In this document: positions 26,919-36,493 of the stretch, in pieces
How the letters are laid out: every line of letters starts with the position of its first letter
How positions within the stretch are numbered: position 1 is the stretch's first letter
NCBI RefSeq assembly: GCF_027158485.1
Contig: NZ_JAMKYJ010000008.1
Origin: Oxalobacter formigenes
GTDB taxonomy: Bacteria > Pseudomonadota > Gammaproteobacteria > Burkholderiales > Burkholderiaceae_D
Length of the DNA: 64,000 nucleotides
Reading direction: 5' to 3' (one strand)
The notes under the pieces: generated by a model
Database searches by the model: none
Seen by the model: only the letters and a program-made list of their open reading frames with translations
What the model was told of the DNA's origin: nothing
Program-made: the position numbers and the translations under genes

Positions 26919-27626
26919 TCAGATTTTGATGCAGGCCAGCAGGGCGATATTGCGCGGGCGCGTTTCCGATCCGCCTGCGCGGGTGGTCGAGATGGAATCC
27001 TGTTCGGCCACTTCCATGACCTGAGGTGTCCAGGTATAGACGCCGCTTTCCAGTCGCATGTTCGGACGGTCAAGAAAGCCGTGGTAATGGCTTTTGAATT
27101 CATCCATCTGGACGTTACCCAGTTCACGCCCGGCATCGACGCCCCGGCCATTGTCCAGTGAACGGATGAATTCGCCGCGCAGGTCGGGCAGATTGAAGGT
27201 GGACACACCGTCACCCGAGCCGAAATATACGCCGATGGCAGCAAAAAGTTCCTTGTATTCTTCACGGCCAACGGCGGAACCGTCTGCCTTCAGGTAGCCA
27301 TACGGCGCCTTGTGCGAGCAGAAATAAACGACTGTTCCGGCTGGAACGGCCATGTATTTATGGATCGCTTCCAGAAGATACGTCATTTCTATGTCGTCCT
27401 GCAGTGGAGACCGGCACATGGCCGACGCTTTCATTTTTTCCACCAGAGCGGACAGGTTGGCGACGCGTGTTTCAAGATCCTCGTCAGGGGTATTGTCGAA
27501 CATTTCCTGTTTTTTCCGCCAGTCGCTCATCATGCCGCGTATCTGGCTGAACGCTTCCCGCATTTCGCTGAAGGTTCTCGGTTTTTTGCCGCTCTCGATC
27601 CAGTTGGTTTCGCTTGTCTTGCTCAT
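26919..27626 (-). CDS. Isolated tail-collar protein
   Basis: 235 residues from MSKTSETNWIESGKKPRTFS. A short N-terminal helical segment, not the usual LPSKELL attachment module, is followed by the collar domain (GTVVYFCSHKAPYGYLKADG, STFNLPDLRGEFIRSLDNGR) and a C-terminus ending RPRNIALLACIKI, like 54127-55386. No other phage gene is adjacent. Its upstream region holds promoter P4, so it is probably expressed with the tail locus. The frame extends to 27731 but lacks a better start. Confidence 0.75.
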   Translation of the reverse strand: MSKTSETNWIESGKKPRTFSEMREAFSQIRGMMSDWRKKQEMFDNTPDEDLETRVANLSALVEKMKASAMCRSPLQDDIEMTYLLEAIHKYMAVPAGTVVYFCSHKAPYGYLKADGSAVGREEYKELFAAIGVYFGSGDGVSTFNLPDLRGEFIRSLDNGRGVDAGRELGNVQMDEFKSHYHGFLDRPNMRLESGVYTWTPQVMEVAEQDSISTTRAGGSETRPRNIALLACIKI

Positions 27627-27693
27627 GGTTTTCCCTGAAAAATGTGTTTTGCCTTTAGGTGTTTGATAGACCTTTTGTGGTCTTGATGGGGCG

Positions 27694-27722
27694 AGTGTAA
27701 CAAGGCAAAAAACATCGGTCAG
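27694..27722 (-). promoter_or_regulatory. Promoter P4 (CTGACC family) for isolated collar gene
   Basis: On the minus strand CTGACC (27717-27722), 17 bp, TACACT (27694-27699), with AGCTGACCGA shared with P1 and P3. A small hairpin (AGACC / GGTCT) lies between it and the gene. Confidence 0.55.
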
Positions 27723-27760
27723 CTGGTGCACCGTTTTTTTTCAGGGAGTGAGGTAAATCG

Positions 27761-28669
27761 TCAACGGCTGGCGATGGCGGGATTGTCGGACGAAAAGTGT
27801 TCCCATGCTGTTTTCGAGAGACGGGCGATCATTTTTTCGGTCTTCGCTTTGGGTTCCTTGCCGTGGGAGACGAGGACGCTGATGAAAAGCGGCTTGCCGT
27901 CGGGCAGGACGACAATGCCGATGTCGTTGACGGTATTGCCCTGTTTTTTGTAAAAGGCCATTGAGGTGCCTGTCTTGTGGATTAAAGGTGTTTTCGGGGG
28001 AAGGCCGTTTCTGAGCCGTTCAGGGGAGACCATCGAATCGCGCATGGCGGCCCACAAAAAGGCCTGCGTGTCGGGTTTCAGGAGTTTCTTTTCATAAAAC
28101 AGTTTCAGCAGGCGATTGGTCGCTTCGGGGGTCGCGCGGTTTTTTGCCTGTATATTCCAGTCGCCGTGCATGGTTCTCTCGGTTGTGGCCACCGTCATGT
28201 CTTTTATGCCTTTTTCCCGAAGGTAAGCGGTCACAGCCCCGGGGCCACCGGCCAGTTTTAGCAGGATGTCGCAGCCGTTGTTGTCACTGTCTTTCATCGT
28301 CGTGCGCAGGATTTCTTTCAGGGAGACATACACGTTCCCGTTTTTGTACTTCTCTCGCAGGGGGCTCCATGTATTGGGACGCAGGTCGGATTTTTTCAGG
28401 AAGATACGCTGGTTGAAACGGAGTTCGCCTTTGTCCACCTTGTCGAGCACAGCCAGTGCGATCGGGAATTTGAAAACGCTTTGCATCGGGAAAAAATCGC
28501 CGGAATGATAGTGCGCCTGTTCGCTCCCGTCGGCGTTTTCGATGACGATGCCGATTTTGGCATGGTGGGATGCAACGATGGCGTTGACCTGTTCCTGCAA
28601 GGTCTGTGCCACACAGATTGACGAAAACGCCATGAAACCGGAAAAGAGAAGAATGAACGTTTTTTTCAT
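27761..28669 (-). CDS. Class A beta-lactamase
   Basis: 302 residues with signal peptide (MKKTFILLFSGFMAFSSICV, cut near AQ). Catalytic SVFK (Ser64, Lys67), SDN loop at 128-130, omega-loop segment with TERTMHGD, and HKTGTS. The sequence resembles the subclass A2 enzymes (PER/VEB/CfxA/CblA type) more than TEM. It would hydrolyse beta-lactams in the periplasm; the spectrum cannot be read from sequence. Next to a second paralogue on the same strand, 283 bp apart, without an ampR-like gene. Confidence 0.88.
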   Translation of the reverse strand: MKKTFILLFSGFMAFSSICVAQTLQEQVNAIVASHHAKIGIVIENADGSEQAHYHSGDFFPMQSVFKFPIALAVLDKVDKGELRFNQRIFLKKSDLRPNTWSPLREKYKNGNVYVSLKEILRTTMKDSDNNGCDILLKLAGGPGAVTAYLREKGIKDMTVATTERTMHGDWNIQAKNRATPEATNRLLKLFYEKKLLKPDTQAFLWAAMRDSMVSPERLRNGLPPKTPLIHKTGTSMAFYKKQGNTVNDIGIVVLPDGKPLFISVLVSHGKEPKAKTEKMIARLSKTAWEHFSSDNPAIASR

Positions 28670-28952
28670 GTCATTTGTCTGCTGAAAAGCCGTTTTACCG
28701 AAACAGAACGGGTAAGGCAGGACATTGTTGTCCGGCCCGGATGCTGGCGTATGGAGAAAATTGTAGTCCGGATGAAAGGGAGGGGCAAACGGGAATCCGG
28801 CGGGAGTAAACAGGAATCAAACCGGAATGAAGAGGGCTTGACTGTCGTCAATGCGAAAAAGGCATTGACGACGTGAGCAATAAGGGAAGGATACGCCTGA
28901 AAGGCGGTTTCGATGAGGTTTTCAGCGGTGGCCGACGGCTTTGCCGGTTGGC

Positions 28953-29915
28953 TTACTGGTTTTCAAAGCCGATCAGCTCCCTTAACTGTTTGCCGGTTTT
29001 TCTGATCGAAAGCCCCGGTTTTTCCTGTGAAAAATGATCCCATGCCACACCTGAGACGGATGCGATGATTTTTTCGGTATCCATCATCGACATTTTGGAG
29101 CCGGATATCAGGACACTGATGAAAACGGGATTGCCATCCGGCAGGAGAATGATACCGACGTCATTGACGGTGGAGCCGTCTTGGGGCGAATAATCGCTGG
29201 TGCCGGTTTTGTGGATCAGGTGCGTTCCGGCCGGCAGTGGCGAGCGCAAACGTCCCGGAGCCGTTACCGAATCGCGCATGGCGGTCCACAAGAATTTCTG
29301 GCTGTCGGGCTTCAACAGCTTGCCGTCATGAAAGAGCCGGAGCAATTGGGTCATGGCGGCCGGGGTTGTCCAGTTTTTGTGCTGGGCATCTTTTACGGTA
29401 TGCATTTCCTGCTCGTTGACGGCGATTTGCATATCGGCAATGCCGAGGTTTTTAATGTATTGGTCGACTGCCTGTGGGCCACCGACCAGACGCAGCAGGA
29501 TGTCACAGCCGTTATTGTCGGAATTGGAAACGGTTTCATTTATGATCTCACCGATGGAAACGGCTGCGTTTGCCTCCGGGTATTTTTCCCTTAACGGGCT
29601 GTGGGTGTTGGGCAAGAGGTCAGACGGCTTTAAAAGAAGTGTTTCGTCGAGGTTGATTTTGCCTTTGTCGACCTGATCGAGGACAGCCAGCGCGACGGGG
29701 AACTTGAAGACGCTTTGCATGGGAAAGCGCGTGTTTTCATTGAACCCGGCGTGCTGGTGCGGGTCGAAACCTTCGATGACGACACCGATTTGTGCCGGTT
29801 TGTCTTTAACGATGGCGTCAATGTTTTCCTGGAGTGGGCTGGCAAGACACGAAGCCGTGACGAGGGTGAATGATGCCAGCAAGGTAGACAGGGATAAAGC
29901 AAGGAATTTTTTCAT
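28953..29915 (-). CDS. Class A beta-lactamase, second paralogue
   Basis: 320 residues; signal peptide ending near CLASP. Catalytic SVFK (Ser68, Lys71), SNSDNNGC loop, NEQEMHTV in the omega region and HKTGTS. Shares FPMQSVFKFP, SDNNGCDILL and MRDS with the neighbour, so the pair arose by duplication, then diverged widely. The C-terminus is ~20 residues longer (KTGKQLRELIGFENQ). No mobile element borders either gene, so it looks intrinsic. Confidence 0.88.
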   Translation of the reverse strand: MKKFLALSLSTLLASFTLVTASCLASPLQENIDAIVKDKPAQIGVVIEGFDPHQHAGFNENTRFPMQSVFKFPVALAVLDQVDKGKINLDETLLLKPSDLLPNTHSPLREKYPEANAAVSIGEIINETVSNSDNNGCDILLRLVGGPQAVDQYIKNLGIADMQIAVNEQEMHTVKDAQHKNWTTPAAMTQLLRLFHDGKLLKPDSQKFLWTAMRDSVTAPGRLRSPLPAGTHLIHKTGTSDYSPQDGSTVNDVGIILLPDGNPVFISVLISGSKMSMMDTEKIIASVSGVAWDHFSQEKPGLSIRKTGKQLRELIGFENQ

Positions 29916-30085
29916 TGGACGCTCGCGTTTATTCTTTATACTTGTTCGGGGTGGCAGTAATGAACCGGGGTGTCATCCTGATTTCCCCAAGATGAAAGCC
30001 CAGTCTGTAAAAAACGGATTTTACCTTCTTACGGCCCGGCTTATGACCGAATGAATCATATTTTTACATTTTTATGGAGCCAATC

Positions 30086-30547
30086 ATGCAATACCGGATA
30101 GCCTCGCCAGCCGATTACGGGCAACTGGCCCATTTGTACTGGACTTATGCTTCTGAAGAGAATGATTCTCCGGAGTTTGACGAGAATGCGTTCACAAGGC
30201 GTTTTCACGCTTTTCTGAAAGCGTGTATGGGGGTGGATTACATCTGCTGGGTTGCCGAAGAGGCCGGGCGAATCGTTTCAGTTGTTTATATCGGTATGCT
30301 GGAAAAAATGCCATCCCTTTCAGAAGAGCGTTTGCGCATCGGTTATGTCGCAAACGTCTTTACCTTGCCTGCTTTGCGCAATCGGGAAATCGCCGCCGGA
30401 TTGATGGATACGGTTCAGGATTGGGCGAGAACCCACTCCTTTGAAACGCTTTTCGTCCTGCCGGGTGAAAAATCCGTCCCGTTTTTCGAACGACAGGCCT
30501 TTTCCGCCGACAACGGCATAATGGGGTATTCGTTCAGAAAAGACTGA
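30086..30547 (+). CDS. GNAT family N-acetyltransferase
   Basis: 153 residues from the ATG with GGAG six bases upstream (an upstream ATG at 30074 contains that site). GNAT layout: ASPADYGQLAHLYW helix, ICWVAEEAGRIVSVVYIGM strands, YVANVFTLPALRNREIAAGL (V-x-x-x-R-x-x-G-like acetyl-CoA loop) and KSVPFFERQAF. Substrate unknown. Confidence 0.75.
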   Translation: MQYRIASPADYGQLAHLYWTYASEENDSPEFDENAFTRRFHAFLKACMGVDYICWVAEEAGRIVSVVYIGMLEKMPSLSEERLRIGYVANVFTLPALRNREIAAGLMDTVQDWARTHSFETLFVLPGEKSVPFFERQAFSADNGIMGYSFRKD

Positions 30548-30677
30548 AGGTCTGTTTCTGGCAAGGTATCTGAAACCCGGATAAGCAATCAAAAATATCG
30601 ATCAGACACAAAAAGGTCTGCATGATGTTTTTTTTGCGCGTTTTATATCCTGATTTGCCTGTTTTTTAATCAAAAAA

Positions 30678-30728
30678 TGCACAAATGTGCCACAAATGTC
30701 CGGAGATGGTCTGAAACAGGCGTATAAG
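30678..30728 (+). promoter_or_regulatory. Promoter C (CACAAATGT family)
   Basis: Tandem CACAAATGTGC and CACAAATGTCC (11-bp period), TCCGGA (30699-30704), 18 bp, TATAAG (30723-30728). The best-preserved copy; also shares CTGAAAC in the spacer with promoter A (ATGAAAC). Confidence 0.65.
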
Positions 30729-30887
30729 TATAGATGGATATCGTTATGTGGAAATGTTTTTTTGCGAAACAAACCGGTTTCCGGAAAAAGCGTTTTCCCG
30801 ATGGATCATGCCGACAGGGTATGACGACGATGTCTGTTTACGAGTACAGGACGCCTGATGCGTCCAAAGGTAATGAAAGGAGTTTAA

Positions 30888-31304
30888 ATGAGTGCATTTT
30901 TCGAAGGTTTTCTGGCAGGGCTTGCCAATCCGAAGGCAACCAAAGGGGTTACCCAGGCAGGCAGTGCTTTTTACGACTGGTTTAAAGGCGAGCAACAAAA
31001 AAACAAAATGGATGCCGATTTCAATGATGCCATGCGTGATTATCAGGCACCGGAGCCTCAGGGTTCCAGATCGAATCCGTTCGGTTATTTCGACAAGGGA
31101 ACGCCCGCTCCGGCAGAAGGTAATCCCCAGCAGGGAGCTGACCGTGCCCAGATCGAGTCGGAAAAAATGCTGCGACATCTGGAACAGGGTATCCAGAAGT
31201 TTATGGACAGTGGCAACCCGAGAAATAACCCGCAGCAGTATTTCAACGGGCAAGTCGTGCCGAAAGGGCAGCATGTCAATCCGACATATGACCGTCGCCG
31301 ATAA
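30888..31304 (+). CDS. Isolated virion-type protein of the CACAAATGT regulon
   Basis: 138 residues, no signal peptide. Short hydrophobic N-terminus (SAFFEGFLAGLANPKATKG), then a polar proline/glutamine-rich body (APEPQGSRSNPFGYFDKGTP) similar in style to the virion proteins at 1-1322 and 18582-20096. Not recognised. AAGGAG ribosome site, own promoter C and own terminator: a single-gene unit among host genes. Because it shares its promoter type with the capsid operon, I infer it is a component of the same particle. Confidence 0.6.
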   Translation: MSAFFEGFLAGLANPKATKGVTQAGSAFYDWFKGEQQKNKMDADFNDAMRDYQAPEPQGSRSNPFGYFDKGTPAPAEGNPQQGADRAQIESEKMLRHLEQGIQKFMDSGNPRNNPQQYFNGQVVPKGQHVNPTYDRRR

Positions 31305-31368
31305 CCCCCGGGAAGATTCTTTTCTGTTGTTCTCTCGCTGAAGTTCGCTTGCGATTTCAGCGATTGGA

Positions 31369-31397
31369 AGCCGGCGAACATTCGCCGGCTTTTTTTG
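31369..31397 (+). terminator. Intrinsic terminator
   Basis: AGCCGGCGAA-cat-TTCGCCGGCT, ten pairs, followed by seven T. Confidence 0.85.
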
Positions 31398-31470
31398 GGG
31401 CTGCCATTTTTTTTGGTTGCCAGTCAGGCAGGTTTAAAGGAATGCCGGAAGATGAATGGCTAAGGGGATG

Positions 31471-32865
31471 CTACTGGATGGGTTCGGCTTCTTTTTTGAA
31501 TTTTTCTTCTTTTTTGGTGGCATCCACTTTCTTCCAGTAGTGGGCAATTTTGAATACGACCGGAGACAGCAAAAAGAGTCCGATCAGATTCGGGATAGCC
31601 ATCAGGGCATTCAGGGTATCGGCGACGAGCCACAGGCTGCCCAGTTCGATATTCGGCAAGGTGCCGACAGGGATCAGAAGCACCCAGATCAGCCGGAAAG
31701 GTTTGATGGCTTTGACACCGAAGAGGTATTGCGTGCATTTTTCACTGTAAAAGCTCCAGCCGATCAAAGTCGTGAAGGCGAAGAGCACCAGACCGATGGA
31801 AACGACGTATTGTCCGAATTGCGGGAGCGCCGATTCAAAGGCGACTGCCGACATCGCGGCACCGTTCTTGCCGCTTTGCCATGCTCCGGTCACGACGATG
31901 ACGAGCCCGGTCATGGAACAGATCACTATCGTATCGAGAAAGACGCCGAGCATGGCAATCGTTCCCTGACGGGCCGGGCTGTCGGTCGTAGCCGTCGCGT
32001 GGGCGATCGGCGAGCTTCCCATTCCCGCCTCGTTGGAAAAAATACCGCGTGCGATCCCGAAGCGGATTGCACCCCATACGGTAGCGCCCGCGAATCCTCC
32101 TGCGGCGGAAACAGGCGTAAAAGCGCTTTCGACGATAGTCATTATGGCAGAGGGAATTTCCTGCCAGTACAAGCCCAGAATCACCAGTCCCGAGGCAATG
32201 TAGGCGGTTGCCATGATCGGGACCAGTTTTCCGGCTACGTCGCCTATACGCCGGATACCGCCCAGTAAAACGAGGCCGACAAGGATGGCTGTCACGATGC
32301 CTGTTATGACAGGATGGATGCCGAAGCTGTGATTCAGGGCATCGGCAACGGAATTGGACTGGACGGTATTGCCGATGCCGAAACCGGCGGTCATCCCGAA
32401 GAGAGCGAATGAAAAGGCCAGCCATTTCCATTTTTCACCGAGTCCCTTGCGGATATAGTACATCGGGCCACCGATCATGTTGCCGAGCGCGTCTTTTTCG
32501 CGGAACCTGACGGCGAGCGACGCCTCCGCAAAAGCGGTTCCCATTCCCAGCAAGGCGACGAGCCACATCCAGAAGAGGGCGCCGGGGCCCCCGAAAAAGA
32601 TGGCGGTTGCCACACCGGCGATATTGCCCGTTCCGACTGTGGCGGACATGGCGGTCATCAGGGCATTGAAAGGAGAAATGTCGCCGGTCTGGTCGGTTTT
32701 TTTCCGGCCGTCCCAAAGCATTCGGAAGGCATAGGGAATCCGGCGCAGGGTTGTCAGGCGCAAGCCGATCGTCAGAAACAGACCGGCTCCGGCAAGAAGA
32801 GGCAACAGGATCGGGCCGCTGACGATGCCGTTTAATTGCCTGATAAACTCCGTTATGTTTTCCAT
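31471..32865 (-). CDS. Alanine/glycine:cation symporter (AGCS family)
   Basis: 464 residues, about ten to eleven membrane helices. Family signatures: SPFNALMTAMSATVGTGNIA (helix 2 region), FFGGPGALFWMWLVALLGMG, ARGIFSNEAGMGSSPIAHAT. Imports alanine or glycine with Na+. Length matches the family (~450-480). Single gene, transcribed toward the terminator at 31369. Confidence 0.9.
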   Translation of the reverse strand: MENITEFIRQLNGIVSGPILLPLLAGAGLFLTIGLRLTTLRRIPYAFRMLWDGRKKTDQTGDISPFNALMTAMSATVGTGNIAGVATAIFFGGPGALFWMWLVALLGMGTAFAEASLAVRFREKDALGNMIGGPMYYIRKGLGEKWKWLAFSFALFGMTAGFGIGNTVQSNSVADALNHSFGIHPVITGIVTAILVGLVLLGGIRRIGDVAGKLVPIMATAYIASGLVILGLYWQEIPSAIMTIVESAFTPVSAAGGFAGATVWGAIRFGIARGIFSNEAGMGSSPIAHATATTDSPARQGTIAMLGVFLDTIVICSMTGLVIVVTGAWQSGKNGAAMSAVAFESALPQFGQYVVSIGLVLFAFTTLIGWSFYSEKCTQYLFGVKAIKPFRLIWVLLIPVGTLPNIELGSLWLVADTLNALMAIPNLIGLFLLSPVVFKIAHYWKKVDATKKEEKFKKEAEPIQ

Positions 32866-33032
32866 GATGGGTCAATTCTGTCCGGATAAATAAATGCTTG
32901 CCATTGTAACAAGCTTGCCGGATGGAAATGACCTTTTATGCCAAAAATGAGCGGTTTCCGCCTTTTTTGCGACACAACAGTTATAAGGACGTCGGAAAAG
33001 AACGATGTCGGACATCAGGGAGGAGTCCGGCT

Positions 33033-34583
33033 TTATTCGTCTTCCGCATGCGGTTTTTCAACACGCGTCACGCGTACTTTCACGATGCGGCGTCCATCCA
33101 TTTCGGTGACTTCAAAACGGTAGCCGTTATATTCAAACGACTGACCGACGTGCGGAACCGTTCCGAAGCGTTCCAGCAAAAAGCCGTTGATGGAAGAGTA
33201 TTCCTGGTCGTCATCGACGAGGCCGTCGGTTCCCAATACCTGCTCGGCCGTATAAAGGTCTGTCGCTCCCTCGATTTCCCAGACGCCGTCTTCCAGTTCC
33301 AGCACGGAAGGCTGTTCGTCTTCATCGGGGAATTCGCCTGCAATGGCTTCAAGGATGTCGATAGGCGTCAAAAGGCCTTCGATTGTGCCGTATTCATCGG
33401 CCACGAGCGCGATCTGTCCGCGGGATGTCTTGAAAATGTCCATGGCCTGCAAGACGCCAGCGGACTCGGGCATGACAATGGCCTCGCGCAGGCTGTATTC
33501 GGCATTGATTTTTCCGTAGGTATGCAGGTCGTCCATCAGGTCCTGTGCACGGGCAACGCCAAGAACGTTATCCAGTTTGCCGCGACAGACGGGGAAGAAA
33601 CTGTGGGGCGTGTTGCGCAACTGTTCCTGTATGCTGTCGGCCGTCTCGTCCAGATCGACCCATGAAACGTCGTTTCGTGGAGTCATGATGGAACGGATCG
33701 AGCGTTCGCCAAGCGTCAGAACGCCGGTGACCATATTGCGTTCTTCTTCGCCAAAGACAGGCTCTTCGTTAATGACGGTTTTTTCTTCCGGTTCCAGTTC
33801 GCGCGGTTCGGTACGCGATTTTCCGCCGAGAAGGCGCAAAACGGCGTCGGCAGTCCGGTCGCGCAAGGGGATTTGCGCCATATGTTTCATGAAATTGTGT
33901 TGCGCGATCTGGTTGAACATCTCGATCAAAATCGAGAAGCCGATACAGGCGTAGAGGTATCCCTTCGGAATATGGAAGCCGACACTTTCCGCGATCAGCG
34001 AGAGGCCGATCATCAGCAAAAATGACAGGCAGAGCACGACGACGGTCGGGTGTTTGCTCACGAATTCGGTCAGCGGACGCGACGCCCATACCATGATGAG
34101 CACGGCAATGACGACGGCTGCCATCATGACCGGCAAGTGGCTGACGATACCGACGGCGGTAATGACGGAGTCCAGCGAGAAGATGGCGTCCAGAATAACG
34201 ATCTGGGTCACGACGACCCAGAAACTCGGGAATATTCTCGATTCGTCCTGATGGTGCGGGCGCCCTTCGAGCCGTTCATGCAATTCCATTGTGGCCTTGA
34301 ACAGCAGAAAGACACCGCCGACCAACAGGATCAAATCCCTTCCGGAAAGGGATACGTTATAGATGGTGAAAAGGGGGCGTGTCAGCGTCACCATCCACGA
34401 TAAAAGCGAGAGCATGCCCAGACGCATGACCATGGCCAGAATCAGGCCGGTCAGACGGGCACGGTTTCTTTCTTTCGGGGGAAGCTTATCAGCCAGGATG
34501 GCGATAAAGACAAGGTTATCAATGCCAAGGACGACCAGGGTCAGCAAACCGATCCAGATAGCCGGATCAAATAACCATTCCAT
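33033..34583 (-). CDS. TerC-family membrane protein with CBS and CorC domains
   Basis: 516 residues. Residues 1-230: TerC-like transmembrane domain (VLGIDNLVFIAILADKLP, HHQDESRIFPSFWVVVTQIV). Residues ~290-410: a CBS pair (GERSIRSIMTPRNDVSWVDL, RGQIALVADEYGTIEGLLTP). Residues ~430-510: transporter-associated CorC/HlyC domain (EDGVWEIEGATDLYTAEQVL). This matches YegH/YoaE-type proteins, linked to metal ion homeostasis. Monocistronic in appearance. Confidence 0.88.
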   Translation of the reverse strand: MEWLFDPAIWIGLLTLVVLGIDNLVFIAILADKLPPKERNRARLTGLILAMVMRLGMLSLLSWMVTLTRPLFTIYNVSLSGRDLILLVGGVFLLFKATMELHERLEGRPHHQDESRIFPSFWVVVTQIVILDAIFSLDSVITAVGIVSHLPVMMAAVVIAVLIMVWASRPLTEFVSKHPTVVVLCLSFLLMIGLSLIAESVGFHIPKGYLYACIGFSILIEMFNQIAQHNFMKHMAQIPLRDRTADAVLRLLGGKSRTEPRELEPEEKTVINEEPVFGEEERNMVTGVLTLGERSIRSIMTPRNDVSWVDLDETADSIQEQLRNTPHSFFPVCRGKLDNVLGVARAQDLMDDLHTYGKINAEYSLREAIVMPESAGVLQAMDIFKTSRGQIALVADEYGTIEGLLTPIDILEAIAGEFPDEDEQPSVLELEDGVWEIEGATDLYTAEQVLGTDGLVDDDQEYSSINGFLLERFGTVPHVGQSFEYNGYRFEVTEMDGRRIVKVRVTRVEKPHAEDE

Positions 34584-34843
34584 AGATATTTACGGGATCA
34601 ATATAACAATCTGTATTATCGCAAAAAATCGGGGACCGTGAACAGATGAATTTGTTTTTTTGTCAAATTAATGGCTATGTTCGCTTGATTTGCGCTTAAA
34701 ATCAATAAAATTCTGCCAATTTCATTTATCTTTACTTTTGTTTTCGATTTGCTCATGAAAACGGATTTTTTGTGTCTTGTTGAATGCTTTCATGAATGCC
34801 AGAATAGCCTGGAAAAATGTCTGGATGATGATGGAAGGGAAAA

Positions 34844-35341
34844 ATGAAAGCACAAACGCTGATTGAACGGTTTGGACTGGTGGCACATCCCGAGGGAGGG
34901 TATTACCGGGAAAGTTATCGAAGCGATGGCATCATCCCGCCATCGGGTTTGCCTGAGCCATTCACCGGCAGCCGCCATTTTTCGACTGCCATCTATTTTT
35001 TGCTTGAACAAGGACAGTATTCCCGTCTTCACCGCATCCGTTCCGATGAGATATGGCATTTTTATCTGGGCGGACCCCTGCGGCTGGCCATGATCCATCC
35101 GGACGGGAAAACGGATAAAATTATCCTCGGACAGGATATCGCCGCGGGACAAACTCTTCAATACGTCGTTCCCGCAGGCGTCTGGTTCGGTGCGACGCCT
35201 TGTGCGGAAACGGATTTTTCATTCGTCGGGTGTACTGTCGCGCCCGGCTTCGATTTCGCCGATTTTGAAATGGGAAAGCGAGAATCGCTAAAATCCGCTT
35301 ATCCGAAAGCATGGGCGTGTATCAATGAATTCGGGATGTGA
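34844..35341 (+). CDS. Cupin protein, DUF985 family
   Basis: 165 residues. RFGLVAHPEGGYYRESYRS at the start and HRIRSDEIWHFYLGGPLRL and VPAGVWFGATP in the core are the signatures of the DUF985 cupins. Small beta-barrel enzyme or sugar-binding protein of undetermined reaction. AAGGGAAAA ribosome site. Confidence 0.88.
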   Translation: MKAQTLIERFGLVAHPEGGYYRESYRSDGIIPPSGLPEPFTGSRHFSTAIYFLLEQGQYSRLHRIRSDEIWHFYLGGPLRLAMIHPDGKTDKIILGQDIAAGQTLQYVVPAGVWFGATPCAETDFSFVGCTVAPGFDFADFEMGKRESLKSAYPKAWACINEFGM

Positions 35342-35626
35342 CGTAAAAGCGGATTTGCCTCTCCTGATTTGAAAAGTATGCTCCTGATTTCATGCATGGG
35401 TCCATTTCAGGGGTGACCCCTTGAATAATCGCCGTTTCCGGAAATAGCCGGTCATCCTCCATTTTCCGGCATGAAGCCCGTACCTGTCCTGTTTCGATCC
35501 CGTCCCTGTCCAGTCTGGCACAGCGCGTGCAGTCTCCAGACCGGAGTCGTCCGTGTAGTTGAAATTACAAAATCAAATGTTTACCATGTATTCCATAACG
35601 ATATCGGATATAAGCGGTAGAAATTA

Positions 35627-36493
35627 GTGGACAAGAACATTCAGAAGTATCAGGCTTTCATCAAGGCCGTGGAATACGGCAGCTTTACGAAAGCCGCCGA
35701 AGTGCTGTTTTATTCCCAGTCGGGGATCAGCCGCATGATCAGCGATCTGGAAAGCGAATGGAAAGTGACGCTTCTGGAGCGCAAGCGCGCCGGAGTCAGG
35801 CTGACGTCTGAAGGCCTGAAACTGTTGCCTTTCGCGAAAAGCGTTTGTGAAGAATACCGGAAATTGCAGATGGAAGTGGACGAGCTGAACGGCCTGCAAT
35901 CCGGCCTGATCCGTATCGGCACGTTTTCCAGTGTGGCGACGCACTGGCTGCCGAACATCATCCGTGCTTTCCAGACGGATTATCCGAATATCGAGTATGA
36001 ACTTCTGCCCGGCGATTATGCCGAAATCGAAGGCTGGATCGAGGAGGGGCGTGTGGACTGCGGGTTTGTCCTTTTGCCGACCCATCCGGATTTCGAAACG
36101 GTTTTTCTCGAACAGGACCGTTTTCTGGCGGTGCTCCCGGAAAACCATCCTCTGGCAGAGTATGAACGCGTTCCGGTCGCTGCCCTGTGCAAAGAGCCGT
36201 TCATTTTGCTGGAAAAGGGGGCCAACGACGACGTATCGGAAATTTTCCGGCAAAGCCAATTGACTCCGAAAGTACGTTATACCCTCTGGGATGACTACGC
36301 CATCATGTCGATGGTGGAAAGCGGCCTCGGGGTCAGTATTTTGCCGGAACTGATTTTGAAACGCATCCCTTACCGGATCGTCACGAAAGAGCTGGACGTT
36401 CCCGCCTGCCGCCATATCAGCCTTGCGCTGAGGGAGTCGAAAACGGCTTCCGTCGCTGTCAGGCGGTTTCTGGATTATTTAAAGTACAGATAG
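35627..36493 (+). CDS. LysR family transcriptional regulator
   Basis: 288 residues with a GTG start. N-terminal helix-turn-helix (YQAFIKAVEYGSFTKAAEVL, YSQSGISRMISDLESEWKV) and periplasmic-binding-like effector domain (LIRIGTFSSVATHWLPNIIR; ALCKEPFILLEKGANDDVSE). Neither neighbour is divergent, so the target is not obvious. The upstream 285 bp carries no gene. Confidence 0.88.
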   Translation: MDKNIQKYQAFIKAVEYGSFTKAAEVLFYSQSGISRMISDLESEWKVTLLERKRAGVRLTSEGLKLLPFAKSVCEEYRKLQMEVDELNGLQSGLIRIGTFSSVATHWLPNIIRAFQTDYPNIEYELLPGDYAEIEGWIEEGRVDCGFVLLPTHPDFETVFLEQDRFLAVLPENHPLAEYERVPVAALCKEPFILLEKGANDDVSEIFRQSQLTPKVRYTLWDDYAIMSMVESGLGVSILPELILKRIPYRIVTKELDVPACRHISLALRESKTASVAVRRFLDYLKYR

